Part shown: one piece after another, positions 15,971 through 24,950 of the stretch
How positions within the stretch are numbered: the first letter of the stretch is position 1
How the letters are laid out: every line of letters begins with the position of its first letter
NCBI GenBank assembly: GCA_964246705.1
Contig: CAXTRQ010000053.1
Location: 1 to 33,455 of the forward strand
Source of the DNA: DASZCR01 sp964246705
GTDB taxonomy: Bacteria; Acidobacteriota; Blastocatellia; Pyrinomonadales; Pyrinomonadaceae
DNA: 33,455 bases
Direction: 5' to 3'
Translations under genes and position numbers: made by a program
Notes under the pieces: model-generated
Database searches by the model: none
The model's input: only the letters and a program-made list of their open reading frames with translations
What the model was told of the DNA's origin: nothing

Positions 15971-17792
15971 GGTTGGTCTACGTCGCAGCCGCGCCGGACG
16001 GCGATGTGGTAGGCGAGCAGTTGCAGCGGAATGACCGCGAGAATCGGCGAGAGCAGGTCGGAGGCGGGCGGAATTTCAATCTTGTAGTCGGAGACGGCGG
16101 AAGACATCTCGTCGCCCTCGGTCAGAATGGAGAGCACGACGCCTTCACGCGATTTGACCTCGACGATGTTCGAGTGTGTTTTCTCGTAGCGCAGTTCCGA
16201 CGCGTGGTTGCCCTCCTCGCGCGTGTTGATGACGACGACGGGGAGTCGCTCGTCAATCAATGCGTTTGGCCCGTGCTTCATCTCGCCCGCCGGATAGCCC
16301 TCCGCGTGAATGTAGGAAATCTCTTTCAATTTGAGTGCGCCTTCGAGTGCGACCGGAAAGTTGATGCCGCGACCCAGATAGAGAAAGTCCGTCGAGCGGA
16401 AAAATTCCTTGGCGAGTTCCTCGAACTCGTCCGAGACGCTCAGCAGTCGCTCAATCTTGACGGGCAGTTCAGCTAGTTCCTGCGCGTGAAATTTTGCCCC
16501 CGCTTCGTTGAGCGCGCCGCGCAACTGTCCGAGGTAAAGACCGAAGAGATAGAGCGCGATCATCTGCGAGGTGAAAGCCTTCGTCGAGGCGACGCCGATT
16601 TCCGGCCCGGCGTGCGTCAGAATCGTGCCGTCGGATTCGCGCGTAATCATCGAGCCTTGGACGTTGCAGATGGCGAGAATCTTCGCGCCGCGCTCTTTCG
16701 CCTCGCGCAGTGCGGCGATAGTGTCCGCCGTCTCGCCGGATTGAGAGATAACGACGAGCAGAGTCTTTTCGTTGATAACCGGGTCGCGGTAACGAAACTC
16801 CGATGCGTAGTCGACTTCGACGGGGACGCGCGCCAGTTGTTCGATCATGTATTTCCCGGCGAGTCCGGCGTGCCAGCTTGTGCCGCAGGCGGCAATCATC
16901 ACGCGGTCGAACTGTTTGAACTCGGCGGGCGTGATGTTCATCTCGTCCAAGTAGACGCGCCCCGTGTCGAGCGAGACACGACCCTGCACGGTGTCGCGGA
17001 CGGCGCGCGGCTGCTCGTAGATTTCCTTGAGCATGAAATGCTTGAAACCGCCCTTCTCCGCCATGATCGGGTCCCAAGTGATACGCTGCTGCGAGGGTTC
17101 GACGCCGTCGCCCTCGAAGTTCGTCACGCGCACGGCGTCTTTCGTCAGCACGGCGATCTCACCGTCGCCTAAGAAAAACACGTCGCGCGTGTGTTGCAGG
17201 ATGGGCGGAACGTCGGAGGCGACGAAGAACTCGCCGTCGCCGAGGCCGATGACGACGGGGGGCCCTTGCCGGACGGCGATAATCGTGTCGGGTTCGTCGG
17301 TCGAGATAATCGAGAGCGCGAAGATGCCGCGCAGGTCGGCGACCGCACGGCGCACAGCCTTCTCGAAAGAATCTTCCTCGCGGAGATATTCTTCGATGAG
17401 ATGCGCGATCACTTCCGTGTCCGTCTCCGTGACGAAGCGGTGATCTTTCGTGCGTAGGCGGTCTTTGAGTTTCAGATAATTTTCGATGATGCCGTTATGG
17501 ACGACGACGACGCGTCCCGTGCAATCGCGGTGCGGGTGCGCGTTCTCTTCGGTCGGCCATGCGTCGCCCAGCGCGTGTGACCGATGCCGTATGTCCCGTC
17601 GAGCGGTTTGAGGCGAATCGCTTCTTCGAGGTTCCGCAGCTTGCCTTCGGCGCGGCGAATGTCGAGCCTGTGAGATTCGTCAACGACGGCTATCCCAGCC
17701 GAGTCATAACCGCGATATTCGAGCTTACGCAGCCCGTCCAGAATAACGGTCACAACCTGTTTGTTTCCGACGTAACCAACAATGCCGCACAT
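15937..17792 (-). pseudogene. glmS: glmS, glucosamine-6-phosphate synthase, with apparent frameshift
   Basis: GlmS makes glucosamine-6-phosphate from fructose-6-phosphate and glutamine, the first step to UDP-GlcNAc. The N-terminus MCGIVGYVG with the Cys2 nucleophile begins at the ATG at 17792 and reads correctly through GHTRWATHGRP. Near 17551-17558 the frame changes. The next frame continues TEENAHPHRDC, then TDTEVIAHLIEEYL and the two SIS sugar-binding domains, ending NLAKSVTVE. Compared with the expected HGRPTEEN, four bases (or a net one) are missing in a GGCCG-rich spot. Restored, the protein has about 619 residues, normal for the family. The gene is usually essential, so a sequencing or assembly error is quite possible. 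It is followed by glmU and yvcK upstream on the same strand. Confidence 0.85.
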
Positions 17793-17826
17793 AAATTTTA
17801 AATGTCCTTTAAAAAATTAATTCTTG

Positions 17827-19359
17827 TCACTTGTCACTCGTAAGTGTCGTGACCGCTTCTTCCGCGTCGGGCTTCTCCGTCGCCGCGTTCTCAGGCGGCG
17901 CGACGGGGGGCGTCTCGCGGTTGATGAGTTTTTTGATTTGCGCCGGAACGCCCGCCACGAGCGTGTCGGGCGGCACGTCCTTGGTCACGACCGAGCCTGC
18001 GCCTGTGACGGAGCGTGCGCCGACGCGGACGGGAGCAACGAGCATCGTGTCCGAGCCGATTTTCACGTCGTCTTCGATGATAGTCGGGTGCTTGTTCTTG
18101 CCGTCGTAGTTGCAGGTGATCGTGCCCGCGCCGATGTTCGTGCGGTCGCCGATGGTCGCGTCGCCGAGATAGGTTAAGTGCTGCGCCTTCGATTTTGTGC
18201 CGAGGCGCGATTTCTTCATCTCGACGAAATTGCCAACCTTCGCGCTGTCTTCGAGGAGTGAGTTCATTCGCAGGTGCGCGAATGGGCCGATTGAGCAACG
18301 GTCTGCTACGTCCGAATCAACAATCACGGTATGGTCTTTAATCTGGACGGCGTTGCCGATGCGCGAGTTGGTGATGCGCGCGCCGGAGCGTATCACGCAG
18401 CCTTCGCCGATGGTGGTACGCCCTTCGATGTGCGTGTCCGGATAGATAATTGTATCGCGCCCGATGTGCGCTTCGGGGCTGACGTAGGTGTGCTGCGGGT
18501 CAATGAAGGTCACGCCGCTGTCGAGCATCAGACGACGGAGCGTCCGATTGCGAAGAATGCGCTCAAACTCCGCGAGTTCCATCCGCGTGTTGATGCCGGA
18601 GACTTCGCGCGCGTCCGTGTGGAGATGGATGCTCACGTCTTCACCGTCGGCGCGCAGGATGCCGGGCACGTCCGTCAGATAGTATTCGCCCTGAGAATTG
18701 ACGGGCTGGACGCGTTCGAGGGTAGGGAAGAGTGTGCGCGTCTCGAAGCAATAAATTCCGGCGTTGATTTCGTTAAGCTGCCGCTCTTCCGGCGTCGCGT
18801 CCTTCTGTTCGACGATGCGCTCGAAACGGCCTTCGGCGTCGCGGACAATCCGACCATAGCCAGTCGGGTCTTCGAGTTTAACTGTCAGAGCAGTGCAAGC
18901 CGCGCCGCGCCCGCGATGTGTGCGATGCTGATGGATGAGCGCGCCGAGCGTCTCCGCGCGCACGAACGGCACGTCGCCGGAGAGAACCAGCAGCGTCGAG
19001 TTGGCATCGGCTAAAGCTTCGCGCGCCGCCATCACTGCGTCGCCCGTGCCGCGCTGGACAATCTGCGTGATAAAGACCGCGCCGCCTTCACCCAGTTCTT
19101 CGAGCACGGCGGCTTTAACCTCTTCCGCTTGATGACCGACGATGATATAGATGGGTCGCGCGCTTTTCATTAAGGCCGCGGCGGTGCGGCAAACATGCGC
19201 GATAAGCGGTCGCCCGCCTAGCTCGTGCAGAACTTTGGCCGTGCCTGAGCGCATCCGCGTACCCAAGCCCGCGGCGAGGATGAGCACATCGAGCGGCGGC
19301 GCAGCGGCGGCGACGTTTGGCGGCGTTCCCTGCGAGGCGGAATGGGGTTGTTTCTCCAT
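17827..19359 (-). CDS. glmU: Bifunctional GlmU (GlcN-1-P acetyltransferase / GlcNAc-1-P uridylyltransferase)
   Basis: A 510-residue cytoplasmic enzyme making UDP-GlcNAc for peptidoglycan and lipopolysaccharide. The N-terminal nucleotidyltransferase has LAAGLGTRMRS at 28-38 followed by K42, QRGTGDA near 102-108 and SGDVP at 127-131. The C-terminal left-handed beta-helix carries hexapeptide repeats and the acetyltransferase motif KAQHLTYLGD, whose His is the catalytic base, and NYDGKNKH. A 20-residue N-terminal extension and an acidic tail are not typical of E. coli GlmU (456 residues). It lies 34 bp upstream of glmS and 9 bp after yvcK, an operon-like arrangement. The last codons and stop fall in 7-bp repeats (TTGTCAC twice, 17824-17837). 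Confidence 0.95.
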   Translation of the reverse strand: MEKQPHSASQGTPPNVAAAAPPLDVLILAAGLGTRMRSGTAKVLHELGGRPLIAHVCRTAAALMKSARPIYIIVGHQAEEVKAAVLEELGEGGAVFITQIVQRGTGDAVMAAREALADANSTLLVLSGDVPFVRAETLGALIHQHRTHRGRGAACTALTVKLEDPTGYGRIVRDAEGRFERIVEQKDATPEERQLNEINAGIYCFETRTLFPTLERVQPVNSQGEYYLTDVPGILRADGEDVSIHLHTDAREVSGINTRMELAEFERILRNRTLRRLMLDSGVTFIDPQHTYVSPEAHIGRDTIIYPDTHIEGRTTIGEGCVIRSGARITNSRIGNAVQIKDHTVIVDSDVADRCSIGPFAHLRMNSLLEDSAKVGNFVEMKKSRLGTKSKAQHLTYLGDATIGDRTNIGAGTITCNYDGKNKHPTIIEDDVKIGSDTMLVAPVRVGARSVTGAGSVVTKDVPPDTLVAGVPAQIKKLINRETPPVAPPENAATEKPDAEEAVTTLTSDK

Positions 19360-19368
19360 TGTGTTCTT

Positions 19369-20478
19369 TCAGCTTGTGGCGATAGTGGTCGCGGTCGGGC
19401 GCGCACACGCCTGTTCGTAGCAGGCGATAATGACTCGCGCAAGCTTTTCGGGACTGTGGCGTACCTTCTCGCCTTCATCGAGCAGGTCGGCGCGCACAAT
19501 CGCCGTTTCGTCTCCGAAAGTTGTCTCCAGCAGGTGATCGGTCATACCGATCTGCCGCGCTCCTTCGGCGGCATAACGCGCTGCTTGTTCGTCCGTCACC
19601 GGACGGTCGTTGACGATAGTGTAGTCGAAACTAATCTCAGGCGCGTAGAGCTTGACCGTCTCAAGATGACGACGCGCCGTATAGCCATTCGTCTCGCCGG
19701 GTTGCGTCATCAGGTTACAGATGAAAACTTTAATCGCGCGAGATGCGCCGATGGTTTCAGCCACGCGCGAGACCAGCAGGTTCGGCAGGATGCTCGTGTA
19801 GAGAGACCCCGGCCCAATCGTGATGACATCGGCGGCGCGAATCGCAGCGAGCGCTTCGGGCAGCGGCAGACATTGTTCCGGCTCAAGCCGCAGACGTTTG
19901 ATGGCCGCATTCGAGGCCGTGATGCGCGTCTCGCCGCGCACAGTCGTGCCGTCTTCGAGTTCGGCGACGAGGCGCACGTCATTCAAAGTCGCAGGGTAGA
20001 TGCGCCCCTTGCTGGCGAGGACTTCGGACGAAAGCCTGACGGCCTCGACGAAATCTCCCGTGACTTCCGTCAGCGCGGCGAGAAAGAGATTGCCGAAGCT
20101 GTGGCCGCCGAGTTCGCCGTCGCCGCGAAAGCGGTAGCGGAACAGGCGCGATAGAAGCGTCGAGTCTTCGGAGAGCGCGACCATGCAATTGCGAATATCG
20201 CCCGGCGGGAGAATCTGCAACTCGTCGCGCAGGCGGCCAGAGCTTCCACCGTCGTCCGAGACCGTGACGATGGCCGAGAGCGAATTGAGGTATATGCGGC
20301 TTGAATAGGAATCGTCAACAAGCTCTTTCAATCCGGCCAGCACAGTTGAGAGACCCGTGCCGCCGCCGATGGCGACGAGCTTGAGACCGCGTTCGTTGTT
20401 CGTCTGCAAATTCTCGATCTCCTGACCTGAGCCGACAGGCGCAAGACCGCCAATATTGAAATCATACTCAAAAGACAT
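19369..20478 (-). CDS. yvcK: YvcK-family gluconeogenesis/cell-wall factor
   Basis: A 369-residue protein of the YvcK/CofD-like family. YvcK binds UDP-sugars and in Bacillus and related bacteria adjusts carbon flow into cell-wall precursors, including through GlmS. Visible features are the glycine-rich AIGGGTGLSTVLAGLK near 36-51, VTVSDDGGSSGRLRDE, and PPGDIRNCMVAL, followed by FGNLFLAAL and the ITIGPGSLYTSILPNLL block. About 30 extra residues precede the family start. Location next to glmU and glmS supports the same pathway role. Confidence 0.9.
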   Translation of the reverse strand: MSFEYDFNIGGLAPVGSGQEIENLQTNNERGLKLVAIGGGTGLSTVLAGLKELVDDSYSSRIYLNSLSAIVTVSDDGGSSGRLRDELQILPPGDIRNCMVALSEDSTLLSRLFRYRFRGDGELGGHSFGNLFLAALTEVTGDFVEAVRLSSEVLASKGRIYPATLNDVRLVAELEDGTTVRGETRITASNAAIKRLRLEPEQCLPLPEALAAIRAADVITIGPGSLYTSILPNLLVSRVAETIGASRAIKVFICNLMTQPGETNGYTARRHLETVKLYAPEISFDYTIVNDRPVTDEQAARYAAEGARQIGMTDHLLETTFGDETAIVRADLLDEGEKVRHSPEKLARVIIACYEQACARPTATTIATS

Positions 20479-20559
20479 AGGCTTTCAAAGCGCAGGGCGT
20501 TGAATCAAGGTTGAAATCAAAGGATTGGGGAAAGGAAGGAATGATTGCCGGATGCCCCT

Positions 20560-21522
20560 TCACAGGCGAGTTGAGGGGAACATGATACGCTCGTACTCCG
20601 GCTCATTACGTAGTGGGACGAGGTCTGGGTCGTGCTGTGCACGCACGCGCAATGCGGGTCGCAGCGTGAGCGCGCGTTCGAGCGATTGGAGAGCAAGTTC
20701 GACCGAGCCGAGCCGTGCGCGCGTCGCCGCCAGCGCGTAGTGCGTGTCGGGCGCTTCCGGTTCTCTCTTTAAGGCGCGCTCGAACATCTCCTGCGCGGCG
20801 ACGTATTCGCCGCGATTAAGCTCGATCACGCCGCGATCATAGAGCGATTCGGCATCACGCGGCAGCGCCGTCTCGGTGCGCAGGCGCGATTCGGCGATAT
20901 TGAGATAAATGCGCGCACGCGCCGTAACCTCCGAGACGCCTCCATGTTGCTCGATGAGTGTGCGAAAGAGCATCCGCGCCTCGGAAAAGTGGCCGCGCGT
21001 AAATTCTTTATGCGCCCGCTCGAAAGCTTTCAAGGCGGCTGCTTCGTCGCGCGTCGGCTGGCGCGGAGCGGCGATTGTTGGCTTGGAAGCGGGTGTTTTC
21101 GCGCCGGATTTTGCGGCGGAAACTTGTTTCGGGGGTGTTTTTGCTGCGCGTGACTTCAATGCCGGGGCATTGGAAGCCTTTTTCGGCGCTGGGGGCGGAG
21201 TTGCCGGTCGCGCCGTCTGTTTGGGCTTAGCCAATTTCTCGGCGCGAGGTTTCGCTGTCGAAGATTTGGTCTGGACGGCGCTTTTAGCTGGCTTCGCCGC
21301 CGAGCGTGGAGCTTTTGCGCCCGACGCGGCTGAGGACTTTTTCACAGGGGTGGCTTTACGCACGGGAGCTTTCTCTGCCGCCGAACGTTTGGGAAGCGGA
21401 GTCGGGCGCGTCGGCTTTTCCGCAACCTTACGGCTCTTGGCCGTAGATTTTGATGCCGTGCTATGGGGTGCAGTGGGGCGAGAGGCAAGCCTTTTAGCAC
21501 CCTTGATGACTGGATCGCTCAT
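20560..21522 (-). CDS. Basic Lys/Ala-rich protein with TPR repeats
   Basis: A 320-residue protein. The first 150 or so residues are almost entirely Ala, Lys, Pro, Ser, Thr and Arg in KPA/KSA-like patterns resembling histone H1-type tails. The C-terminal half contains TPR-like helices: EARMLFRTLIEQHGG, then YDRGVIELNRGEYVAAQEMFERALKREPEAP and HYALAATRARLGSVELALQSLERALTL. The ATG at 21522 (MSDPVIKG) is preferred; an upstream ATG at 21570 would add 16 residues. It could bind DNA or RNA through the tail and proteins through the TPRs, but that is inference. Its strand and position follow the yvcK cluster. Confidence 0.75.
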   Translation of the reverse strand: MSDPVIKGAKRLASRPTAPHSTASKSTAKSRKVAEKPTRPTPLPKRSAAEKAPVRKATPVKKSSAASGAKAPRSAAKPAKSAVQTKSSTAKPRAEKLAKPKQTARPATPPPAPKKASNAPALKSRAAKTPPKQVSAAKSGAKTPASKPTIAAPRQPTRDEAAALKAFERAHKEFTRGHFSEARMLFRTLIEQHGGVSEVTARARIYLNIAESRLRTETALPRDAESLYDRGVIELNRGEYVAAQEMFERALKREPEAPDTHYALAATRARLGSVELALQSLERALTLRPALRVRAQHDPDLVPLRNEPEYERIMFPSTRL

Positions 21523-21883
21523 GCGAAGCACTCGTTTTTCACAGATAACTCCAAGCACTTGGAGCCTCAAAAAGACGGCGGGAGCTTAGCACAGCAGGGG
21601 GCATAAAGCAACGTAACAGTGGAGGTTGCAGTCATCCACGGGCAATTAGGTGAGGTTATGGCGGTGGCCAACATGGAAAAACAGTTGAAGTCGCGCGAGA
21701 CGCTATGCTAGAGTGATTTGGGGGTTGCGATGCCTTGCCATCGTGAAGGATGCTCGCAGGCGTGCGGCCAAGGACAGACGAGCAAACTCCTTTCCAATCT
21801 TCAATTTAAGTTCTAAGTAGAGACTTCCGGCAGCCAGCCCTATCCCACCTAGCCCGCGCCTGCAAGAGAAAGAGCCTGTACGA
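21523..21883. promoter_or_regulatory. Divergent intergenic region with weak promoter for the Roadblock gene
   Basis: This 361-bp region separates the minus-strand TPR gene from the plus-strand Roadblock gene and shows no gene. On the plus strand, TTGAAG (21685-21690) and TGC-TAGAGT (21706-21714) are 18 bp apart and have an extended -10, so they may form a promoter with a leader of about 160 bases. No strong structure is seen in the leader. Confidence 0.35.
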
Positions 21884-22366
21884 ATGACAGACACTCCTAT
21901 CATAATGCACGAGCAGCAGTATGAACAGATTACGTCTGTTCTCGACAAGCTGCGTTTAGAATCCTCAGCCCGCGTCGTTTTTCTGGTGGACAAAAACGGT
22001 CAACAGATCGCCGTACAGGGAGATGTGGGTAATTTAGACACAACCAGTCTCGCCTCTCTGGCCGCCGGGAACGTCGCCGCCACGGGGGGCATGGCGCGGC
22101 TCATCGGGGAGAAAGAGTTCCCGACGCTCTCGCATGAGGGCGAGCGCGAAAGCATTCATATCTGCATCATCACGCGCGTCCTGCTCGTCGTCGTCTTCAA
22201 CGAGCGTTCCAGCCTCGGCCTCGTCAAACTGCGCGTCAAACAGGCTTCGCGGGAACTGGCGAAAATCTTCGATGAGATTGCGCGCATCTCGGCGGAGAGA
22301 AAAGATTCGGACGATTCGCTCTTTGCGGAGATTACTGACGAGGATATTGACAGCCTTTTTAATTAA
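21884..22366 (+). CDS. Roadblock/LC7 domain protein (MglB-like)
   Basis: A 160-residue protein with a Roadblock/LC7 fold: an N-terminal helix (QYEQITSVLDKLRLES), the strand ARVVFLVDKNGQQIAVQGD, a LDTTSLASLAAGNVAATGGMARLIGE helix, and strands ESIHICIITRVLLVVVFN. Such proteins act as GTPase-activating partners of MglA-type small GTPases and help set cell polarity. A Ras-like GTPase gene follows after 111 bp. The long C-terminal acidic helix (IARISAERKDSDDS...) is a modest addition to the usual domain. Start at the ATG at 21884, following an AGAG-containing purine stretch. Confidence 0.85.
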   Translation: MTDTPIIMHEQQYEQITSVLDKLRLESSARVVFLVDKNGQQIAVQGDVGNLDTTSLASLAAGNVAATGGMARLIGEKEFPTLSHEGERESIHICIITRVLLVVVFNERSSLGLVKLRVKQASRELAKIFDEIARISAERKDSDDSLFAEITDEDIDSLFN

Positions 22367-22383
22367 AGTTTGAAGTCTCAAGA

Positions 22384-22461
22384 TTTGGAGTTTGGAGTCT
22401 AAAGTTCAGACGAGGGGTTCCGGTTCAACTTTTAGACTTTAGATTCCAGACTCCAATCTCA
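22384..22461. repeat. Heptad-based imperfect inverted repeat
   Basis: Consecutive 7-mers TTTGGAG, TTTGGAG, TCTAAAG and TTCAGAC run from 22384 to 22411. An imperfect inverted copy (TTTAGACTTTAGATTCC...CTCCAATCTC) lies at about 22430-22461, so RNA could fold over the gap between the Roadblock and GTPase genes. It may attenuate or process the transcript. Confidence 0.55.
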
Positions 22462-22477
22462 TTGTGACGGGAATGTT

Positions 22478-23062
22478 ATGACTTTCATCAACTACGCTTC
22501 ACGCGAAATCAACTGCAAAATCGTCTACTACGGGCCGGGCTTATGCGGCAAAACGACTAATCTGCAATACATCTATGATTCGACCGCGCCGGGTTCCAAA
22601 GGCAAACTGATTAGCCTCGCGACTGAAACCGACCGCACACTCTTCTTCGACTTCATGCCGCTCGAACTCGGCACGGTGCGCGGCTTCAAGACGCGCTTTC
22701 ACCTCTACACAGTGCCCGGACAGGTCTTCTACGACGCCTCCCGCAAACTGATTCTCAAAGGGGTCGACGGCGTCGTTTTCGTCGCCGATTCGCAGGAAGA
22801 GCGCATGGACGCCAATATCGAATCGCTCTACAATCTGGAAGAGAATCTTCAGGCGAACGGCTACGACCTGCTCAAACTCCCTTACGTGCTGCAACTCAAC
22901 AAGCGCGACCTGCCTAATGTCGTCCCCGTCGAAGACCTCGTCGCTGAACTGAAACGTAAAGACGAACCCGTCCACGAAGCCGTCGCCGCCAAAGGCCCCG
23001 GCGTCTTCGACACGCTCAAGTCGGTCGCCAAGCAGGTTTTGACGGAACTGCGGAAAAGCTGA
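22478..23062 (+). CDS. MglA-like Ras-family GTPase
   Basis: A 194-residue small GTPase of the MglA family, which controls polarity and motility. Walker A is YYGPGLCGKTTN (G19 to T26), switch II has TVPGQVFY with PGQ at 80-82 and the specificity motif is NKRD at 141-144. The full G domain is present, with the family's ATETDRTLFFDFMPL segment. Pairing with the upstream Roadblock gene is typical. No lipid-anchor motif is seen. The ATG at 22478 begins MTFINYASREINCKIVYYG, the usual family start. Confidence 0.93.
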   Translation: MTFINYASREINCKIVYYGPGLCGKTTNLQYIYDSTAPGSKGKLISLATETDRTLFFDFMPLELGTVRGFKTRFHLYTVPGQVFYDASRKLILKGVDGVVFVADSQEERMDANIESLYNLEENLQANGYDLLKLPYVLQLNKRDLPNVVPVEDLVAELKRKDEPVHEAVAAKGPGVFDTLKSVAKQVLTELRKS

Positions 23063-23069
23063 ATCAAGA

Positions 23070-23147
23070 CGAAAGTTAAAAAAGTTAAAAGGCAAAAGTG
23101 AAGACGACTTGGTTTCAACTTTTGCCTTTTAACTTTTTTAACTTTCG
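23070..23147. terminator. Perfect 30-bp stem between convergent genes
   Basis: Bases 23070-23099 and 23118-23147 are exact reverse complements, with an 18-base loop. The arms consist of AAAGTTA-like units. They lie between the ends of the GTPase gene and the convergent acetyltransferase gene. On the plus strand the stem is followed by CTTTTTC. A bidirectional terminator is likely. Confidence 0.75.
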
Positions 23148-23152
23148 CTTTT

Positions 23153-23719
23153 TCAGTCGAGAGATTTGACCATCAGCAGGCCGTCGCCGCCGTTTGAGTA
23201 ATAACGCGGAAGGCGTTGTGTGACGATGTAGCCGAGATTGCGATAGAGTTGCTGCGCGCCCGTGTTGACGGAGCGAACTTCGAGGCGTACGGTGCGGACG
23301 TTGTAGCGTCGAAAGCCATCTTCAACCTTTTCGAGCATCCGGTTGGCGATGTGTCGGCGACGGTGTTCGGGCGCGACGCCGACGGTCGTGATGTGGCCTG
23401 TCGCCTGTGGTTCGATGAGTCCGACGATGAATCCGACCATTATACCGTCGTGCGTCACTGCGCGATAAGAGACGGAGTCGGGCGAGGTCAGAAGATACTC
23501 AAAAGTCTCGCGGCTGTAGGCTTCGCCGTCAACAAAGCAGCGCTGGTCGAGCCGCCAGCATTCTTCCAGATGTGCGACGGTCATCGGGCGGACATCATAG
23601 CGGGCTTTGGCGGGCGGAGAGGTCGCCGCGCCGAATCCCGCCGCGCCGTCCGTCGCGCTTGCTCCTTCTTCCGTGCCCGACGAAAACAGACGCGAGCGAA
23701 TCTTCTTCAGCACAGCCAT
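23153..23719 (-). CDS. RimI-like GNAT N-acetyltransferase
   Basis: A 188-residue GNAT protein. The acetyl-CoA motif A is GVAPEHRRRHIANRMLEKV, preceded by ITTVG, and a C-terminal NTGAQQLYRNLGY block resembles RimI, which acetylates the N-terminus of ribosomal protein S18. The first 40 residues are a low-complexity lead (RSRLFSSGTEEG...). The ATG at 23719 (MAVLKK) is chosen. The frame is open further upstream, to 23788, only because the 7-bp repeats at 23726-23760 lack stops in that frame and encode FTIYYSLFTIYHL. Substrate is uncertain. Confidence 0.85.
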   Translation of the reverse strand: MAVLKKIRSRLFSSGTEEGASATDGAAGFGAATSPPAKARYDVRPMTVAHLEECWRLDQRCFVDGEAYSRETFEYLLTSPDSVSYRAVTHDGIMVGFIVGLIEPQATGHITTVGVAPEHRRRHIANRMLEKVEDGFRRYNVRTVRLEVRSVNTGAQQLYRNLGYIVTQRLPRYYSNGGDGLLMVKSLD

Positions 23720-23725
23720 AGTTCG

Positions 23726-23760
23726 TAAATGGTAAATGGTGAATAGTGAATAGTAAATAG
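23726..23760. repeat. Five tandem 7-bp repeats (TWAATRG)
   Basis: Two TAAATGG, two TGAATAG and one TAAATAG run head to tail without interruption, followed by a degenerate TGAAGCG. They lie just upstream of the GNAT gene. The pattern resembles the short tandem heptamer repeats known from cyanobacteria. Confidence 0.85.
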
Positions 23761-23808
23761 TGAAGCGCGAGGGTTTTCCTCGATGCACTTTTTACGGTTC
23801 AGGATTCA

Positions 23809-24864
23809 TTAAATTATCAGCATGCAGTCGCCGTAACTGTAAAAGCGATAGCGCGCGCCCACCGCATGCTGGTAAGCGGCGAGCGCGAGTTCGCGCCCCA
23901 TGAATGAGCCGACGAGGACGAGCAGCGACGAACGCGGCAGATGAAAGTTCGTCAGCAGCGCATCCACGGCGCGAAACTTCCAGCCCGGTGTGATGGTCAG
24001 CCCCGTCTCGCCGCGCCCGGCACGCACGCGCCCCATCTCATCCGACACCGATTCTAAAGCGCGGACAGTCGTTGTGCCAACGGCGACGATACGCCGCTGC
24101 TCTCTGCGCGCTGAGTTGATCGTCTCTGCGGCTTCGGTTGTGACTTCAAAAGATTCGGGTGCGACGCGGTGCGCGCTCAAGTTCTCCGCGCGGACGGGCG
24201 CGAACGTGCCGTAGCCGACGTGCAGAGTGACTTCCGCGATTCGCGCGCGGCGTGCGCGCAACTCGTCAAGCACGCGCGGCGTGAAATGGAGTCCGGCGGT
24301 TGGTGCGGCAATCGCGCCGCGCCGTTCGGCATAGACGGTTTGATAACGCTGGCGGTCTGTCGCGCTGGTCTCCGCGTCGTCGCCGTCGCGCTTGATGTAG
24401 GGCGGCAGCGGCATTTGTCCGAACTCTTCGAGCAGCGCATCGAAATCGCCGTCGGCCTCGAACCGCACAACACGCCCTCCGTCAACGGACACGCCGACGA
24501 CTTCCGCATTTAAGCGCCCATCGCCGAAAGAGAGACGCGCGCCCGTCTCAAGTCTCCGCGCCGGACGCGCGAGCGTCTCCCATAAATGCTGGTCGCCGTC
24601 GCCCTGCCGTCGCACGAGCAGCAACTCGACGCGCCCACCCGTCGGCTCGCGTCTCCCGATCAAGCGCGCGGGAAAGACGCGCGTGTTATTGACGACAAGC
24701 GCATCGCCCGCCTGCAAGAGCGTCGGCAACTCGGAAAACGAACTGTCGCGCCAACTCGCTTCCCGCCGGTTGACGACCAGCATCCGCGCCGCATCGCGTC
24801 GTTCGAGCGGGTGCTGCGCGATCAACTCGGCGGGCAGTTTGTAGTCGAAATCTGAAATCAGCAT
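23809..24864 (-). CDS. queA: QueA, tRNA ribosyltransferase-isomerase
   Basis: A 351-residue enzyme that transfers the ribosyl group of SAM to preQ1 in tRNA, giving epoxyqueuosine. Visible landmarks are the start ISDFDYKLPAELIAQHPLERRD, ALVVNNTRVFPARLIGR, the AAPTAGLHFTPRVLDELRARR block, HVGYGTFAPVRAENL and LTNFHLPRSSLLVLVGSFMG. The ATG at 24864 (MLISDFDY) matches the family start; an ATG six codons upstream is in frame. The gene is in a series of minus-strand housekeeping genes; no preQ1 genes are near. Confidence 0.95.
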   Translation of the reverse strand: MLISDFDYKLPAELIAQHPLERRDAARMLVVNRREASWRDSSFSELPTLLQAGDALVVNNTRVFPARLIGRREPTGGRVELLLVRRQGDGDQHLWETLARPARRLETGARLSFGDGRLNAEVVGVSVDGGRVVRFEADGDFDALLEEFGQMPLPPYIKRDGDDAETSATDRQRYQTVYAERRGAIAAPTAGLHFTPRVLDELRARRARIAEVTLHVGYGTFAPVRAENLSAHRVAPESFEVTTEAAETINSARREQRRIVAVGTTTVRALESVSDEMGRVRAGRGETGLTITPGWKFRAVDALLTNFHLPRSSLLVLVGSFMGRELALAAYQHAVGARYRFYSYGDCMLII

Positions 24865-24875
24865 GGATAACAAAC

Positions 24876-24932
24876 GCCGCAACGTTGAATTAAAAGTGAA
24901 ATGTCTTTCGCCTAACAGTTCAACGTTGCGGC
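24876..24932. repeat. 14-bp perfect inverted repeat
   Basis: GCCGCAACGTTGAA (24876-24889) pairs with TTCAACGTTGCGGC (24919-24932), leaving a 29-base loop. It lies between the YihY gene stop and the queA start. No T-run follows on the minus strand. It shares GCCGCAACG and a nearby GTTCATCGTT with the repeat at 29140-29221. Confidence 0.7.
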
Positions 24933-24950
24933 ATCGTGGCGTTCATCGTT

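Noticed and set aside
16469..17172. Long frames on both strands within glmS, and similar ones in glmU, yvcK, queA and the exported-protein gene
   Set aside because: High GC leaves many stop-free shadow frames; the Arg-rich or low-complexity translations do not resemble proteins, while the chosen frames match known families.
23720..23788. N-terminal extension of the GNAT protein
   Set aside because: The added residues come from the 7-bp repeats and the internal ATG at 23719 starts a normal protein.
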